A stretch of DNA of 64,000 nt from Sinomonas terrae (GTDB taxonomy: Bacteria; Actinomycetota; Actinomycetes; Actinomycetales; Micrococcaceae): positions 1,054,001 to 1,118,000 of the forward strand of contig NZ_JAKZBV010000001.1 in the NCBI RefSeq assembly GCF_022539255.1. The letters are read 5' to 3'. This document shows positions 23,977 through 31,500 of the stretch, one piece after another. The notes beneath the pieces were generated by a model that saw only the letters and a list, made by a program, of their open reading frames with translations, was not told where the DNA came from and did no database searches. The position numbers were made by a program, and so were the translations under genes. Positions within the stretch are counted from its first letter, which is position 1; each line of letters starts with the position of its first letter.

Positions 23977-25026
23977 TTACTTGGTGAGGTAGAAGGCGCT
24001 CGTACCAAAGTCCTGGCCGCTGTTTCCAGAGGACTGTACTGATGCGTCAAAGCGAACGAACTGCCCGATGATGCACCGGTTGCTTCCTCCACTACAGGCG
24101 AGAGTTGGATAGCCCGTCGGCGGGTTTGAGTTGTACCAGTACGGGATGTTGCCGTTGCCTGTGGCGGAGAATTGCCAGCCGATGACTTCGAGGGTGGCGT
24201 AACCGAGGATCGTGTAGACGGCGTTGTTTCCGTTGTAGGCAGACTGACTGAAGACCGGAAACTGGACCTCGACTTTGCCGCCACTCGACAGGGTGTTGAT
24301 CCAGCCTTGAAGGACCGAGGTGCAGCCGGAGTAGTTCGGACTGATGCCGGTGTTGGAACCGACGGTGCCACCGGCCGAAGTCGTAACGCTGCATGTTCCC
24401 GAGTCCTGTAGCCAGCCCCAGCCGCCGGTCGTGCTCTGGCCGCTCGCATTGGTGCAGGTATCTGTCGGAGTGGCTGCAGGTCCATTTCCAGGCTTGTAGG
24501 AGAACACCTGCATTTGCCCGCTGGCGGAGCCAGACGACAAATCAAAGCAGGCGTTCGAGAGGGCAAGTGGGAAACCGCTTCCGCCACCCGGAGGGCCCCA
24601 CTTCGCCGTCGCTTGCGCAGCCACACTGATGGGTCCACCGCCGACCGCTTGCCGGAGTAGCGGGGTGAGGAACCCGGCGTTCGTGCTTCCGTCGAGCGTG
24701 GTTGTGGTGACCGTCACCTGATTGGCAACAGAGAGGTCTACGGCCTTGACGGTCGTAGCACCGTCATTGGCGTTGCCGTTGACGAGAGGTTGTGCCCAAG
24801 ACATTCCATCCGCTGCGCTGCAACCACCAGCTTTGTAACACTGCTGTGCGATGCCCAGAGCTGCGGAATCCGCGCCGTTCTGAAGCTGAGCTCGCTCGGC
24901 GTAGACCTGTCCGACGTCGACGGCCACTGCTCCAAAGCCGATCAGGGCCATGATGATAATTACGGTGATGATGGCGATGGCCCCGCGCTCACTGTCTTTG
25001 CGGGACTTGATGAGAACCTTGATCAT
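23977..25026 (-). CDS. tadG: TadG-like Flp pilus assembly protein (Tad locus 2)
   Basis: A 349-residue protein with an N-terminal membrane segment (AIAIITVIIIMALIGFGAVAVDVG), the Tad-domain ERAQLQNGADSAALGIAQQC and a long extracellular domain with cysteines and a GGWGWLQDSGTC block that matches GGFGWLVQDSGQC in the locus 1 protein. ATG 25026 overlaps the tadE2 stop as ATGA. Divergence from TadG1 is high outside these blocks. Confidence 0.87.
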   Translation of the reverse strand: MIKVLIKSRKDSERGAIAIITVIIIMALIGFGAVAVDVGQVYAERAQLQNGADSAALGIAQQCYKAGGCSAADGMSWAQPLVNGNANDGATTVKAVDLSVANQVTVTTTTLDGSTNAGFLTPLLRQAVGGGPISVAAQATAKWGPPGGGSGFPLALSNACFDLSSGSASGQMQVFSYKPGNGPAATPTDTCTNASGQSTTGGWGWLQDSGTCSVTTSAGGTVGSNTGISPNYSGCTSVLQGWINTLSSGGKVEVQFPVFSQSAYNGNNAVYTILGYATLEVIGWQFSATGNGNIPYWYNSNPPTGYPTLACSGGSNRCIIGQFVRFDASVQSSGNSGQDFGTSAFYLTK

Positions 25027-25421
25027 CCTCCACACCTCATTGCACTGACTCCCGTGACGGTCCAGGGACCCATGGTTCCGGTGAGGCTGGATAAGGAGTA
25101 CTTGATCGTGACAGTCATGGTTAGCCCCGAGGAACAAGCCGGCGAGCTGAACGTGTACTGGAAAGCACCGGAGTTGATCGTTGGGGAAGCCGTGGCCGCT
25201 GCAGCTTGGGCATCTGCCTGCTGAGTTGCGGCGGAGGCCGTTGGATCGGAAACCGCCATGGCTCTCGCCGCTTCCCGTGCAGCCTGCGTGACACTGATCT
25301 GCACTCGGAAGAAGTTTCCGTATTCGATGATCCCGAGGAGGACCGCGAGGAAGAGCGGCGCTACGAGGGCGAACTCGACCGCGACTGCGCCACGTTCTTG
25401 CCAGCGCTTCGTAAGAGCCAT
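25023..25421 (-). CDS. tadE: TadE-like minor pseudopilin (Tad locus 2)
   Basis: A 132-residue TadE protein: leader MALTKRWQERG, then AVAVEFALVAPLFLAVLLGI and a C-terminal domain ending VSAMRCGG, close to the VMLCGG end of TadE1. ATG 25421 is chosen for its GGAGG; an upstream in-frame start at 25481 lies before the ribosome-binding site and inside a perfect hairpin. It is coupled to tadG2 by ATGA overlap. Confidence 0.9.
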   Translation of the reverse strand: MALTKRWQERGAVAVEFALVAPLFLAVLLGIIEYGNFFRVQISVTQAAREAARAMAVSDPTASAATQQADAQAAAATASPTINSGAFQYTFSSPACSSGLTMTVTIKYSLSSLTGTMGPWTVTGVSAMRCGG

Positions 25422-25446
25422 GGTGTCCTCCGTTAGGTGGCTGGGC

Positions 25447-25475
25447 GGATGGGGTGGGAGCATCCCACCCCATCC
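25447..25475 (-). other. Perfect 13-bp hairpin upstream of tadE2
   Basis: GGATGGGGTGGGA (25447-25459), a 3-nt loop and TCCCACCCCATCC (25463-25475). It lies between the pilin gene and the rest of locus 2, as does the hairpin at 16820-16856 in locus 1. No T-run follows on the minus strand. Confidence 0.6.
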
Positions 25476-25516
25476 ATTCACCCGAAGTCGACTAAGTCAG
25501 CCGGCCATTTGTTAGG

Positions 25517-25535
25517 CCTCCAAGGTGCTTGGAGG
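25517..25535 (-). other. Second hairpin between flp and tadE in locus 2
   Basis: CCTCCAAG (25517-25524), GTG loop, CTTGGAGG (25528-25535), a perfect 8-bp stem 85 bp downstream of the pilin stop. It could end or stabilise the pilin message together with the 13-bp hairpin at 25447-25475. Confidence 0.5.
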
Positions 25536-25619
25536 ACGGTGGCGTTGTTGCCAATACTCAGAATTGCGATTGGTCTCGCAAGAGGACCGCTGATTCTCAG
25601 TTGCTGGCTTTGCTGGGGG

Positions 25620-25820
25620 TCACCAACCGCCAACCTTGGCTGCGAGGCCCTGGAAGAAGTTCTGCAGATTGTTTCCAAATGCGGTGACACCGAAGATGAT
25701 GACGAGCGCAATGAGGCCGACAAGAAGTGCGTATTCGGTTGCCGTGGCACCCTTTTCGCCCTTAGCGCGATCGGTGATGTCGTTCCAGAAGGTGACGAGC
25801 GAAGCCAGGAAAGCGTTCAT
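25620..25820 (-). CDS. flp: Flp family type IVc pilin (Tad locus 2)
   Basis: A 66-residue prepilin with processing motif G24-ATAT-E29-Y30 followed by ALLVGLIALVIIFGVTAFG and the tail NLQNFFQGLAAKVGGW. ATG 25820 follows AAAGGAA; an in-frame upstream start at 25910 lacks a ribosome-binding site. As first gene of locus 2, at a distance of about 200 bp from tadE2, it is the probable major subunit of the second pilus. Two GAGTACTC-type motifs lie upstream in the promoter region. Confidence 0.93.
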   Translation of the reverse strand: MNAFLASLVTFWNDITDRAKGEKGATATEYALLVGLIALVIIFGVTAFGNNLQNFFQGLAAKVGGW

Positions 25821-26060
25821 GATAGTTCCTTTGCCGAGAAGCATCGCCGGATCCAAGGCAACGACCCCCAAATCGAGCGCCGTCGGGAACTGGCAAATCA
25901 AACTTCCCATTCGAACCGCGTGCTGACCATCCGTAATCAGTACTCGAGTTTTTCGAGAAGGGCGCGAATGGAGTACTCATGAGCTTGCGAGTAGTACTCG
26001 GTTTCCACCGTGGTACCTAGGGCGTATCTCGAGCTCGTGTCCGGCTCTGTGGACCTGCTT
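25821..26060. promoter_or_regulatory. Divergent region between flp (locus 2) and rplM
   Basis: Non-coding. It holds three AGTACTC motifs (25939-25945, 25971-25978, 25993-25999). The first is followed by GAGTTTTTCGAG, itself an imperfect hairpin. No convincing pilin promoter hexamers were seen by eye. A 13-codon reading frame with a ribosome-binding site (25979-26020) is noted but not called. Confidence 0.45.
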
Positions 26061-26089
26061 TTGACCCCACAGGGCAGGGCGGGTAAGCT
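26061..26089 (+). promoter_or_regulatory. Probable rplM-rpsI promoter
   Basis: TTGACC (26061-26066), 17-bp spacer, TAAGCT (26084-26089). The -35 matches the consensus at five of six positions. It implies a leader of about 190 nt before rplM, long enough for a ribosomal-protein leader structure; a 12-bp palindrome GGGACGCGTCCC lies within it. Confidence 0.6.
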
Positions 26090-26284
26090 CGATAGCTGTT
26101 GTGCGTGTCCTACCTCGATGGGACGCGTCCCGCGGGTGTCCAGTTGCAGGACTCACCAGCCGGCGGGCGCATTCGAGGTTCAGGGATGACTGGTCGGTAG
26201 AGTCCTCACCTCTTCTCCGGTAGCGCACGAAGTAACAGGTGCACCTCTGGGCGCCTACCAAGACCGAGAACGAAGGCAATAACT

Positions 26285-26728
26285 GTGCGTACGTACACTC
26301 CGAAGCCGGGCGACGCCGACCGTCAGTGGCACGTCATCGACGCCACTGACGTCGTCCTTGGTCGTCTTGCCAGCCAGACCGCAACACTGCTGCGCGGGAA
26401 GCACAAGCCGACCTACGCGCCCCACATGGACATGGGCGATTTCGTCATCATCATCAACGCCGACAAGGTTGCCCTCACCGGCGCCAAGCTCGACCAGAAG
26501 CGCGCTTACCGCCACTCGGGCTTCCCGGGTGGTCTGACCAGCGTCACCTACGCTGAGCTCCTCGAGAAGAACCCGGTTCGCGCCGTCGAGAAGGCCATCA
26601 GGGGCATGCTTCCCAAGAACAAGCTGGCTGCCCAGCAGCTGTCCAAGCTCAAGGTCTACGCGGGTCCGAACCACCCGCATCAGGCGCAGCAGCCGAAGAC
26701 CTTCGAGATCAACCAGGTTGCCCAGTAG
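26285..26728 (+). CDS. rplM: 50S ribosomal protein L13
   Basis: A 147-residue L13, full length: MRTYTPKPGD start, WHVIDATDVVLGRLAS, GDFVIIINADKV, and KLKVYAGPNHPHQAQQP at the C-terminus. Start GTG 26285 follows GAAGGC. It is co-transcribed with rpsI 38 bp downstream, from the promoter at 26061-26089. In related genomes it lies close to truA; here two Tad loci and a two-component system separate them. Confidence 0.98.
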   Translation: MRTYTPKPGDADRQWHVIDATDVVLGRLASQTATLLRGKHKPTYAPHMDMGDFVIIINADKVALTGAKLDQKRAYRHSGFPGGLTSVTYAELLEKNPVRAVEKAIRGMLPKNKLAAQQLSKLKVYAGPNHPHQAQQPKTFEINQVAQ

Positions 26729-26766
26729 TCCTGGCCACTGCCCAAGAATTTACCAAGGAGAACACT

Positions 26767-27270
26767 GTGGCTCAGAACGAAGAGCTGAACACGGCCCCTG
26801 AGGCCGAGGAAAACCTGACCAGCTACACCTCGGAGAGCGCGCCCACCACCGAGACTGCCAAGCGCGAGCGCCCGGCCCTCACGGTTTCCGGTGCAGCTGT
26901 CGGTCGCCGTAAGCAGGCTGTCGCCCGTGTCCGCGTGGTCCCGGGGTCTGGCCAGTGGACGATCAACGGCCGCACGCTCGAGAACTACTTTCCGAACAAG
27001 CTCCACCAGCAGGAAGTCAACGATCCGTTCAAGCTCCTCGACCTCGAGGGTGCCTACGACGTCATCGTGCGGATTCACGGTGGCGGTCCCTCGGGTCAGG
27101 CTGGTGCCGTTCGTCTCGGCGTGTCCCGCGCGCTCAACGGCATTGACGTTGAGAACAACCGCCCGGCCCTGAAGAAGGCTGGCTTCCTGACCCGCGACGC
27201 CCGTGTGGTCGAGCGCAAGAAGGCCGGTCTCAAGAAGGCTCGCCGCGCCCCACAGTACTCGAAGCGCTGA
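26767..27270 (+). CDS. rpsI: 30S ribosomal protein S9
   Basis: A 167-residue S9. About 40 residues of acidic, Thr/Glu-rich N-terminal extension precede the core, as is usual in actinobacteria. The core has GRRKQAVARVRVVPGSG, RIHGGGPSGQAGAVRLGVSRAL and the terminal YSKR, whose arginine reaches the P-site tRNA. GTG 26767 has AAGGAGAA upstream. A strong intrinsic terminator follows. Confidence 0.97.
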   Translation: MAQNEELNTAPEAEENLTSYTSESAPTTETAKRERPALTVSGAAVGRRKQAVARVRVVPGSGQWTINGRTLENYFPNKLHQQEVNDPFKLLDLEGAYDVIVRIHGGGPSGQAGAVRLGVSRALNGIDVENNRPALKKAGFLTRDARVVERKKAGLKKARRAPQYSKR

Positions 27271-27285
27271 TACTCAGCCCATCCT

Positions 27286-27327
27286 GGAGGCCCGTCCCTT
27301 TGTTGGGGCGGGCCTCCGTTGTTTGTC
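27286..27327 (+). terminator. Intrinsic terminator of rplM-rpsI
   Basis: GGAGGCCCGTCCC (27286-27298), 6-nt loop, GGGGCGGGCCTCC (27305-27317) form 13 pairs (one G-U), followed by GTTGTTTGTC. It starts 15 bp after the rpsI stop and is the most canonical terminator in the window. Confidence 0.88.
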
Positions 27328-27361
27328 GAAGGTGGTCGTTTTCAGAGTCAGACACCGTCCT

Positions 27362-29257
27362 TTATCTCAGGTTTCCGGGGGTTAGCATGTAGATGACTGC
27401 GTCGTCGATGGGTTGGCCTTTGTAAGTGGATTTCACCCACCCTGCAATATCTGAAGCTTCGGACCCGAGTCCAAAATCTGCCATAGATGGGTGATCGACG
27501 AAAAACTGCACCTGCCCGGCGGACACAAGTGCCTTGAATCGTTCGAGCGTTGGCGACGGATCATGACCCGCCCAACCGCCGATGGCCATGATCGGTCTTC
27601 CGGTTGTGAGTTGAATCAGCGCCGCGTCTTCTGCAGGGAAGGTTGCAGCAAGCCATTTGCTGCTGCTATTCCCCGTGCCTAATGTTTGGAGCATTCTGGC
27701 GCTCGGTGCTACACCCTCACTGATGTGGGCGACCCAATTTGGCTCCTGGTTCGAGCGGATGCTCTGGATTAGTCGGGAAATTGAGTTCGGATCCCGGCCC
27801 ACGGGGCCTGACGTAGGCTGGGTTCCAGTTATCGGGTGCGATGCCGTCACGATATCGGAAGCGAGCTGTCCTGACACGAGGGACGCAATGACCAGTGCCC
27901 ACGTCACGCCCGGGCGTCCCTGAGGCGCTAAGAGCAGCCACCTGGCCGAGGCGATGAGCGACAGGCACATTAATGCGAGGGGCATCCACCAGGCCCAAGT
28001 GTCTGAATATTGCATGACCCGAACCCCCATGTAGCCGGTCGACACGAGAAGAACAACGCCGAATAGCCGTCCGATTGGGGCGTGTGACCTCAGCCAGATC
28101 AATCGAAAAACTATGGCGATGACGACGGATTCGGGAATGGCCAGAGAGTAGGTGTAGTAGGGGTGGCCTGACGAAGCCATGAAGCTCAGCAGCAACCAAG
28201 CTAAGGTGAGCCACATCGCGGCGGCAAGCGCCATCAGACGTTCCTGTCTGCTGACGAACGACTTATTCAGGGCGGCTACGAGGAGCAGCGAGATGAGCGC
28301 CGTGGGCAAGAGCCAGCCGATTTCTGGAGCGAAGTCTGCATTGAAGAGACGGCTGAACCCACCGTCGTAGGGCGTTCCGACCGACGCAGCAGAGCCGAGG
28401 GAGCCATCCCCTTGGGTTATCCTTCCGAGTCCGTTGTAGCCGAAGGCCAAATCCAGAACGCTGTTGGACTGGGATCCGCCGACATAGGGGCGCTGGGAGG
28501 AGGGGGTCAATTCAACCACAGCGACCCACCAACCAGCCGAAGCAACTAAGGCGGCGAGAGCGGCCAGCAGCTTAATCAGTCGGTCGCGAACGTTCCCAGC
28601 GCCCAGTAAGAGTAGAGCGAAGGCAAGGGCTGGAACAGGTATGAGCCCCTGAAACTGCTTCGTCAGGAATGCAAGCCCGAAGGAGGTTCCGCAAAGCAAG
28701 TACCACCGCCAAGAACCTTTAGTGCCGGCGCGGATTGCAGCGTAAAAACCTGCAGCAGTCATGAAGCCCATCATCGGCTCTGGATTATCGTAGCGACTCA
28801 TCAAGAAGAAGACCGGAGTCGTGCCGCAGAGAATAGCGGCGACGAATGCAATAGTGGCAGGAAAGACGCGACGGACTGCGGCGAACACCAGGGCCACCGT
28901 GGCCGTTCCGAGAAGTGCCTGTGGGGCGAGAAGGCTCCAAGGGGCCAGTCCGAACGTCTTTATAGATAGGGCCATGGGCCACAGGGCCAAAGGAGGCTTG
29001 TCTACCGTGATGGCGTTGCCCCAATCGAGGGAGCCGAAAAGGAATGATCCCCAGTCCTGAGAAGCGGCCTGGGCCGCAGCAGCGTAGTAGGGGTTTGCCC
29101 ACCCGTTCAGAGGGAGGTCCCAAAGGTAGGCAGCCGCCGTGAGCACCAATAGCCCTTTGAACAGCCACCGTTCCCTCGCCGTTCGTCGGTCGCGTACTAG
29201 CGCTTGCTGAACGTTGGTGCTTACCGGAATCACTCTTGCTGTCCGCGGGCTGCTCAT
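27362..29257 (-). CDS. GT39/PMT-2 family (YkcB-like) membrane glycosyltransferase
   Basis: A 631-residue GT-C protein with roughly 11-13 membrane helices. The first loop has NGWANPYYAAAAQAASQDW and WGNAITVDKPPLALW, where the family's catalytic acidic residues and substrate-binding lysine lie. A cytoplasmic or extracellular C-terminal domain (about 480-631) follows. Such enzymes transfer sugars from polyprenyl-phosphate donors outside the membrane. ATG 29257 has AAGGA upstream; an in-frame TTG at 29278 is rejected. It converges on rpsI. Codon use looks less GC-rich than in the ribosomal genes. Confidence 0.85.
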   Translation of the reverse strand: MSSPRTARVIPVSTNVQQALVRDRRTARERWLFKGLLVLTAAAYLWDLPLNGWANPYYAAAAQAASQDWGSFLFGSLDWGNAITVDKPPLALWPMALSIKTFGLAPWSLLAPQALLGTATVALVFAAVRRVFPATIAFVAAILCGTTPVFFLMSRYDNPEPMMGFMTAAGFYAAIRAGTKGSWRWYLLCGTSFGLAFLTKQFQGLIPVPALAFALLLLGAGNVRDRLIKLLAALAALVASAGWWVAVVELTPSSQRPYVGGSQSNSVLDLAFGYNGLGRITQGDGSLGSAASVGTPYDGGFSRLFNADFAPEIGWLLPTALISLLLVAALNKSFVSRQERLMALAAAMWLTLAWLLLSFMASSGHPYYTYSLAIPESVVIAIVFRLIWLRSHAPIGRLFGVVLLVSTGYMGVRVMQYSDTWAWWMPLALMCLSLIASARWLLLAPQGRPGVTWALVIASLVSGQLASDIVTASHPITGTQPTSGPVGRDPNSISRLIQSIRSNQEPNWVAHISEGVAPSARMLQTLGTGNSSSKWLAATFPAEDAALIQLTTGRPIMAIGGWAGHDPSPTLERFKALVSAGQVQFFVDHPSMADFGLGSEASDIAGWVKSTYKGQPIDDAVIYMLTPGNLR

Positions 29258-29354
29258 GGATGTAATTTCCTTCTCCAACTCGCAGGAGCTTACGGGCGTG
29301 TGTAATACGTTGGTCTCGACGTCGGTGGGCTCCTACCGCAACCAACTCCGCCAC

Positions 29355-29405
29355 AGTACTCAGCCCCGAAGCACGGTGACCACAGGCGGCAGGAGAATCG
29401 AGTAC
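29355..29405. promoter_or_regulatory. Two GAGTACT-type motifs in a divergent intergenic region
   Basis: AGTACTC (29355-29361) and GAGTAC (29400-29405, preceded by GGAGAATC) lie between the GT39 gene and the plus-strand DUF6541-like gene. They match the motif found at four other intergenic regions of the accessory block. Confidence 0.4.
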
Positions 29406-29481
29406 ACCAAACTGCGATCCAAGTAGTGACGAGCCCCTGAGCCTCTTGTGAGACTCTGAAGAGGTTCTATCGGGGGGAAAC

Positions 29482-31449
29482 ATGATGTGGGTGCAAGCAG
29501 TTCCGGTATACGGACTGGCGGCCGTTCTAATTCTCGTCCCAGGAGCGGCGGCTCTTCGTTTGATGGGCGTCTCCTGGGTTTGGAGTGTCAGTTTGGGGCC
29601 CGCAGCGTCTCTCGGACTTGAGACGGCGGCTCTCGTGGTGTGCTGGATCTTCCGGGTGCCTTGGAACCCCCTTACCGTCTTATTACTCCTATTGGTGACT
29701 GCGGCACTCGTGTGGTGGGCGCATCGAATTTCAGCGGTGAAATGGCCCAGAGCCTTCAGTTCTCCGGCCATCCGCTTCAGCCGGGCAGAGGGCGCTGCCG
29801 CAGTAGTCGCGATTGCTGTCTGCTACGTGCGCTTTGCTCAGATCATCAGGAGCCCGGACGCGATCTCACAGGGCATAGATGCTCCCTTCCACGTAAATCT
29901 TGTCCGTCTCATTCTTGACAATCAGGAGATAGGGCCTTTCATTTCGGCGAAACTGATAAGTTCGGCTCAGGTCTACCCTCCTCTGTGGCACGGTGTGGCT
30001 GCGCTCATCGTGCAGATGACGGGGGCATCGATTCCGCTCGCTTCTAATGCGCTAAATGGAGCCGTCGTGGCTGTTGCTTGGCCGCTCTCGGTCCTTGCGC
30101 TGACTCGATGCCTCACAGGGGCGAGGGCAGCTGCCTTGATACCGGCCGCCTTCACGACAGCCGCAGCATATGCCTTCCCCTGGACTCCCATTCAAGGGCA
30201 ATGGTCCGATGTAGGAGCCCTCTTCCCGTTCACGATGTCAACGTCGATCTTGCCTGTCGTGATCCCATTAGTGGCCAGAATGTTCGGCTTTCTCCGAGAA
30301 TCATTTCTGTCACGTTCGATGGCTAGTATCATGTTGGCGGCGACCATGGCCGCCCTTGCTATGAGCCAACCTTCTGGTGTTGCCGCTGCTGGAGCAATCT
30401 GCGGATCACTTATAACCGCCCTACTGGTACGCAGATTCGTTTGGGAATTGCGTGCACGGTCGCCATTTGTCCGGCATCTCCGGCTACTCGTCGTCGGCCT
30501 GCTCTTCGGAGTTGCGTTCTTTACATTCTGGATTTTGGCCAGACCTACCCCTGTTGTGGGGTGGGGGGCATTCACCGATCCCTGGAGGGCGTTCGCAGGC
30601 GCCTTGCTCAACGCACCGCTCAATGGCCCTGTTCCGTGGGTCACTGCTCTTGCCTCACTTGCTGGCCTGATTGTCGCCCTAGCCCTGCGATGCTGGTGGT
30701 TCGTTGCTCCCTATATCGGCATGCTGTATATCTACCTGGTCGGTGCGGCATCAGGCAACCAGGTCTTCCGCGCATTTACTATCGGTGCTTGGTGGGGTGA
30801 CAACGAACGTACGGCAGCAATGCTCCCTATGTTTACTGTCGCCTGTGTGGGCCTTTCCGCCGGAGCGATGGCGGCGTGGGTTGGCCGTCAGAGAAGCGAA
30901 AGAAGTTGGAACCAGCCAGCCTTGGCAGAATCGACGATGACAGCACTTGTCGCGGTCCCCATTCTGCTGGGCGCTCTGGTCTTTCCTGGGGAAAGGCCGC
31001 ACGATCCCGCTCGCGCAACTTCTTTCGGAGTGTGGGCAACATCACCAATCCTCACGTCAGACGAATTGACTCTGTTGGGGCGTCTAGATCGATTTGTTCC
31101 GGTTGGAAGTGTTATTGCAAACGACCCATGGGACGGGAGTTCGATGGCTTATGCTCTCACTGATCGAAAAGTTCTCTTTCCTCACGCCTACCTTGGCGCC
31201 GATCCAGAGCGCGTCATAGTGGCCAGTTCGTTGCACGATGCAGAGCCGGGATCCGCAGTGTGTCGGGCGCTGGGTCGGCTTCATGCTCAGTACGCGCTCG
31301 ACTTCGGTGGTCACCTTATTGATCCTTATCGACCCGAGATCGTCGACTTTTCCGGTTTTCAGGGTCTCAGCGAATCGAAGAGTTTCCAACTCCTGGACAG
31401 CCAAGGAAGCGCTCGGCTCTACAAGATCGTAGGCTGCAATTATCACTGA
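29482..31449 (+). CDS. DUF6541-like polytopic membrane protein, probable GT-C glycosyltransferase
   Basis: A 655-residue protein with about 13 membrane helices and a soluble C-terminal domain of about 130 residues. An extracytoplasmic loop with SQGIDAPFHVNLVRLI is reminiscent of the Asp-containing first loop of GT-C enzymes, and VIANDPWDGSSMAYALTDRKV begins the soluble domain. It resembles Actinobacteria-specific families annotated as DUF6541 or putative polysaccharide polymerase. ATG 29482 (or the adjacent ATG 29485) follows GGGGGGAA. It ends at a strong hairpin shared with the convergent GT2-GtrA gene. Substrate unknown. Confidence 0.7.
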   Translation: MMWVQAVPVYGLAAVLILVPGAAALRLMGVSWVWSVSLGPAASLGLETAALVVCWIFRVPWNPLTVLLLLLVTAALVWWAHRISAVKWPRAFSSPAIRFSRAEGAAAVVAIAVCYVRFAQIIRSPDAISQGIDAPFHVNLVRLILDNQEIGPFISAKLISSAQVYPPLWHGVAALIVQMTGASIPLASNALNGAVVAVAWPLSVLALTRCLTGARAAALIPAAFTTAAAYAFPWTPIQGQWSDVGALFPFTMSTSILPVVIPLVARMFGFLRESFLSRSMASIMLAATMAALAMSQPSGVAAAGAICGSLITALLVRRFVWELRARSPFVRHLRLLVVGLLFGVAFFTFWILARPTPVVGWGAFTDPWRAFAGALLNAPLNGPVPWVTALASLAGLIVALALRCWWFVAPYIGMLYIYLVGAASGNQVFRAFTIGAWWGDNERTAAMLPMFTVACVGLSAGAMAAWVGRQRSERSWNQPALAESTMTALVAVPILLGALVFPGERPHDPARATSFGVWATSPILTSDELTLLGRLDRFVPVGSVIANDPWDGSSMAYALTDRKVLFPHAYLGADPERVIVASSLHDAEPGSAVCRALGRLHAQYALDFGGHLIDPYRPEIVDFSGFQGLSESKSFQLLDSQGSARLYKIVGCNYH

Positions 31450-31460
31450 ATGAGTTATTT

Positions 31461-31491
31461 CGAAGGGATTGGGTTCCGCCCAATCCCTTCG
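31461..31491. terminator. Bidirectional hairpin terminator between convergent genes
   Basis: CGAAGGGATTGGG (31461-31473), TTCCG loop, CCCAATCCCTTCG (31479-31491), a perfect 13-bp stem between the stops at 31449 and 31501. Flanking T-richness is modest in both directions. Confidence 0.75.
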
Positions 31492-31500
31492 CTCTCGCCC

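Noticed and set aside
25979..26020. 13-codon leader peptide with a GGAG ribosome-binding site upstream of rplM
   Set aside because: Too short to test, no regulatory codons, and lies upstream of the mapped-by-eye rplM promoter.
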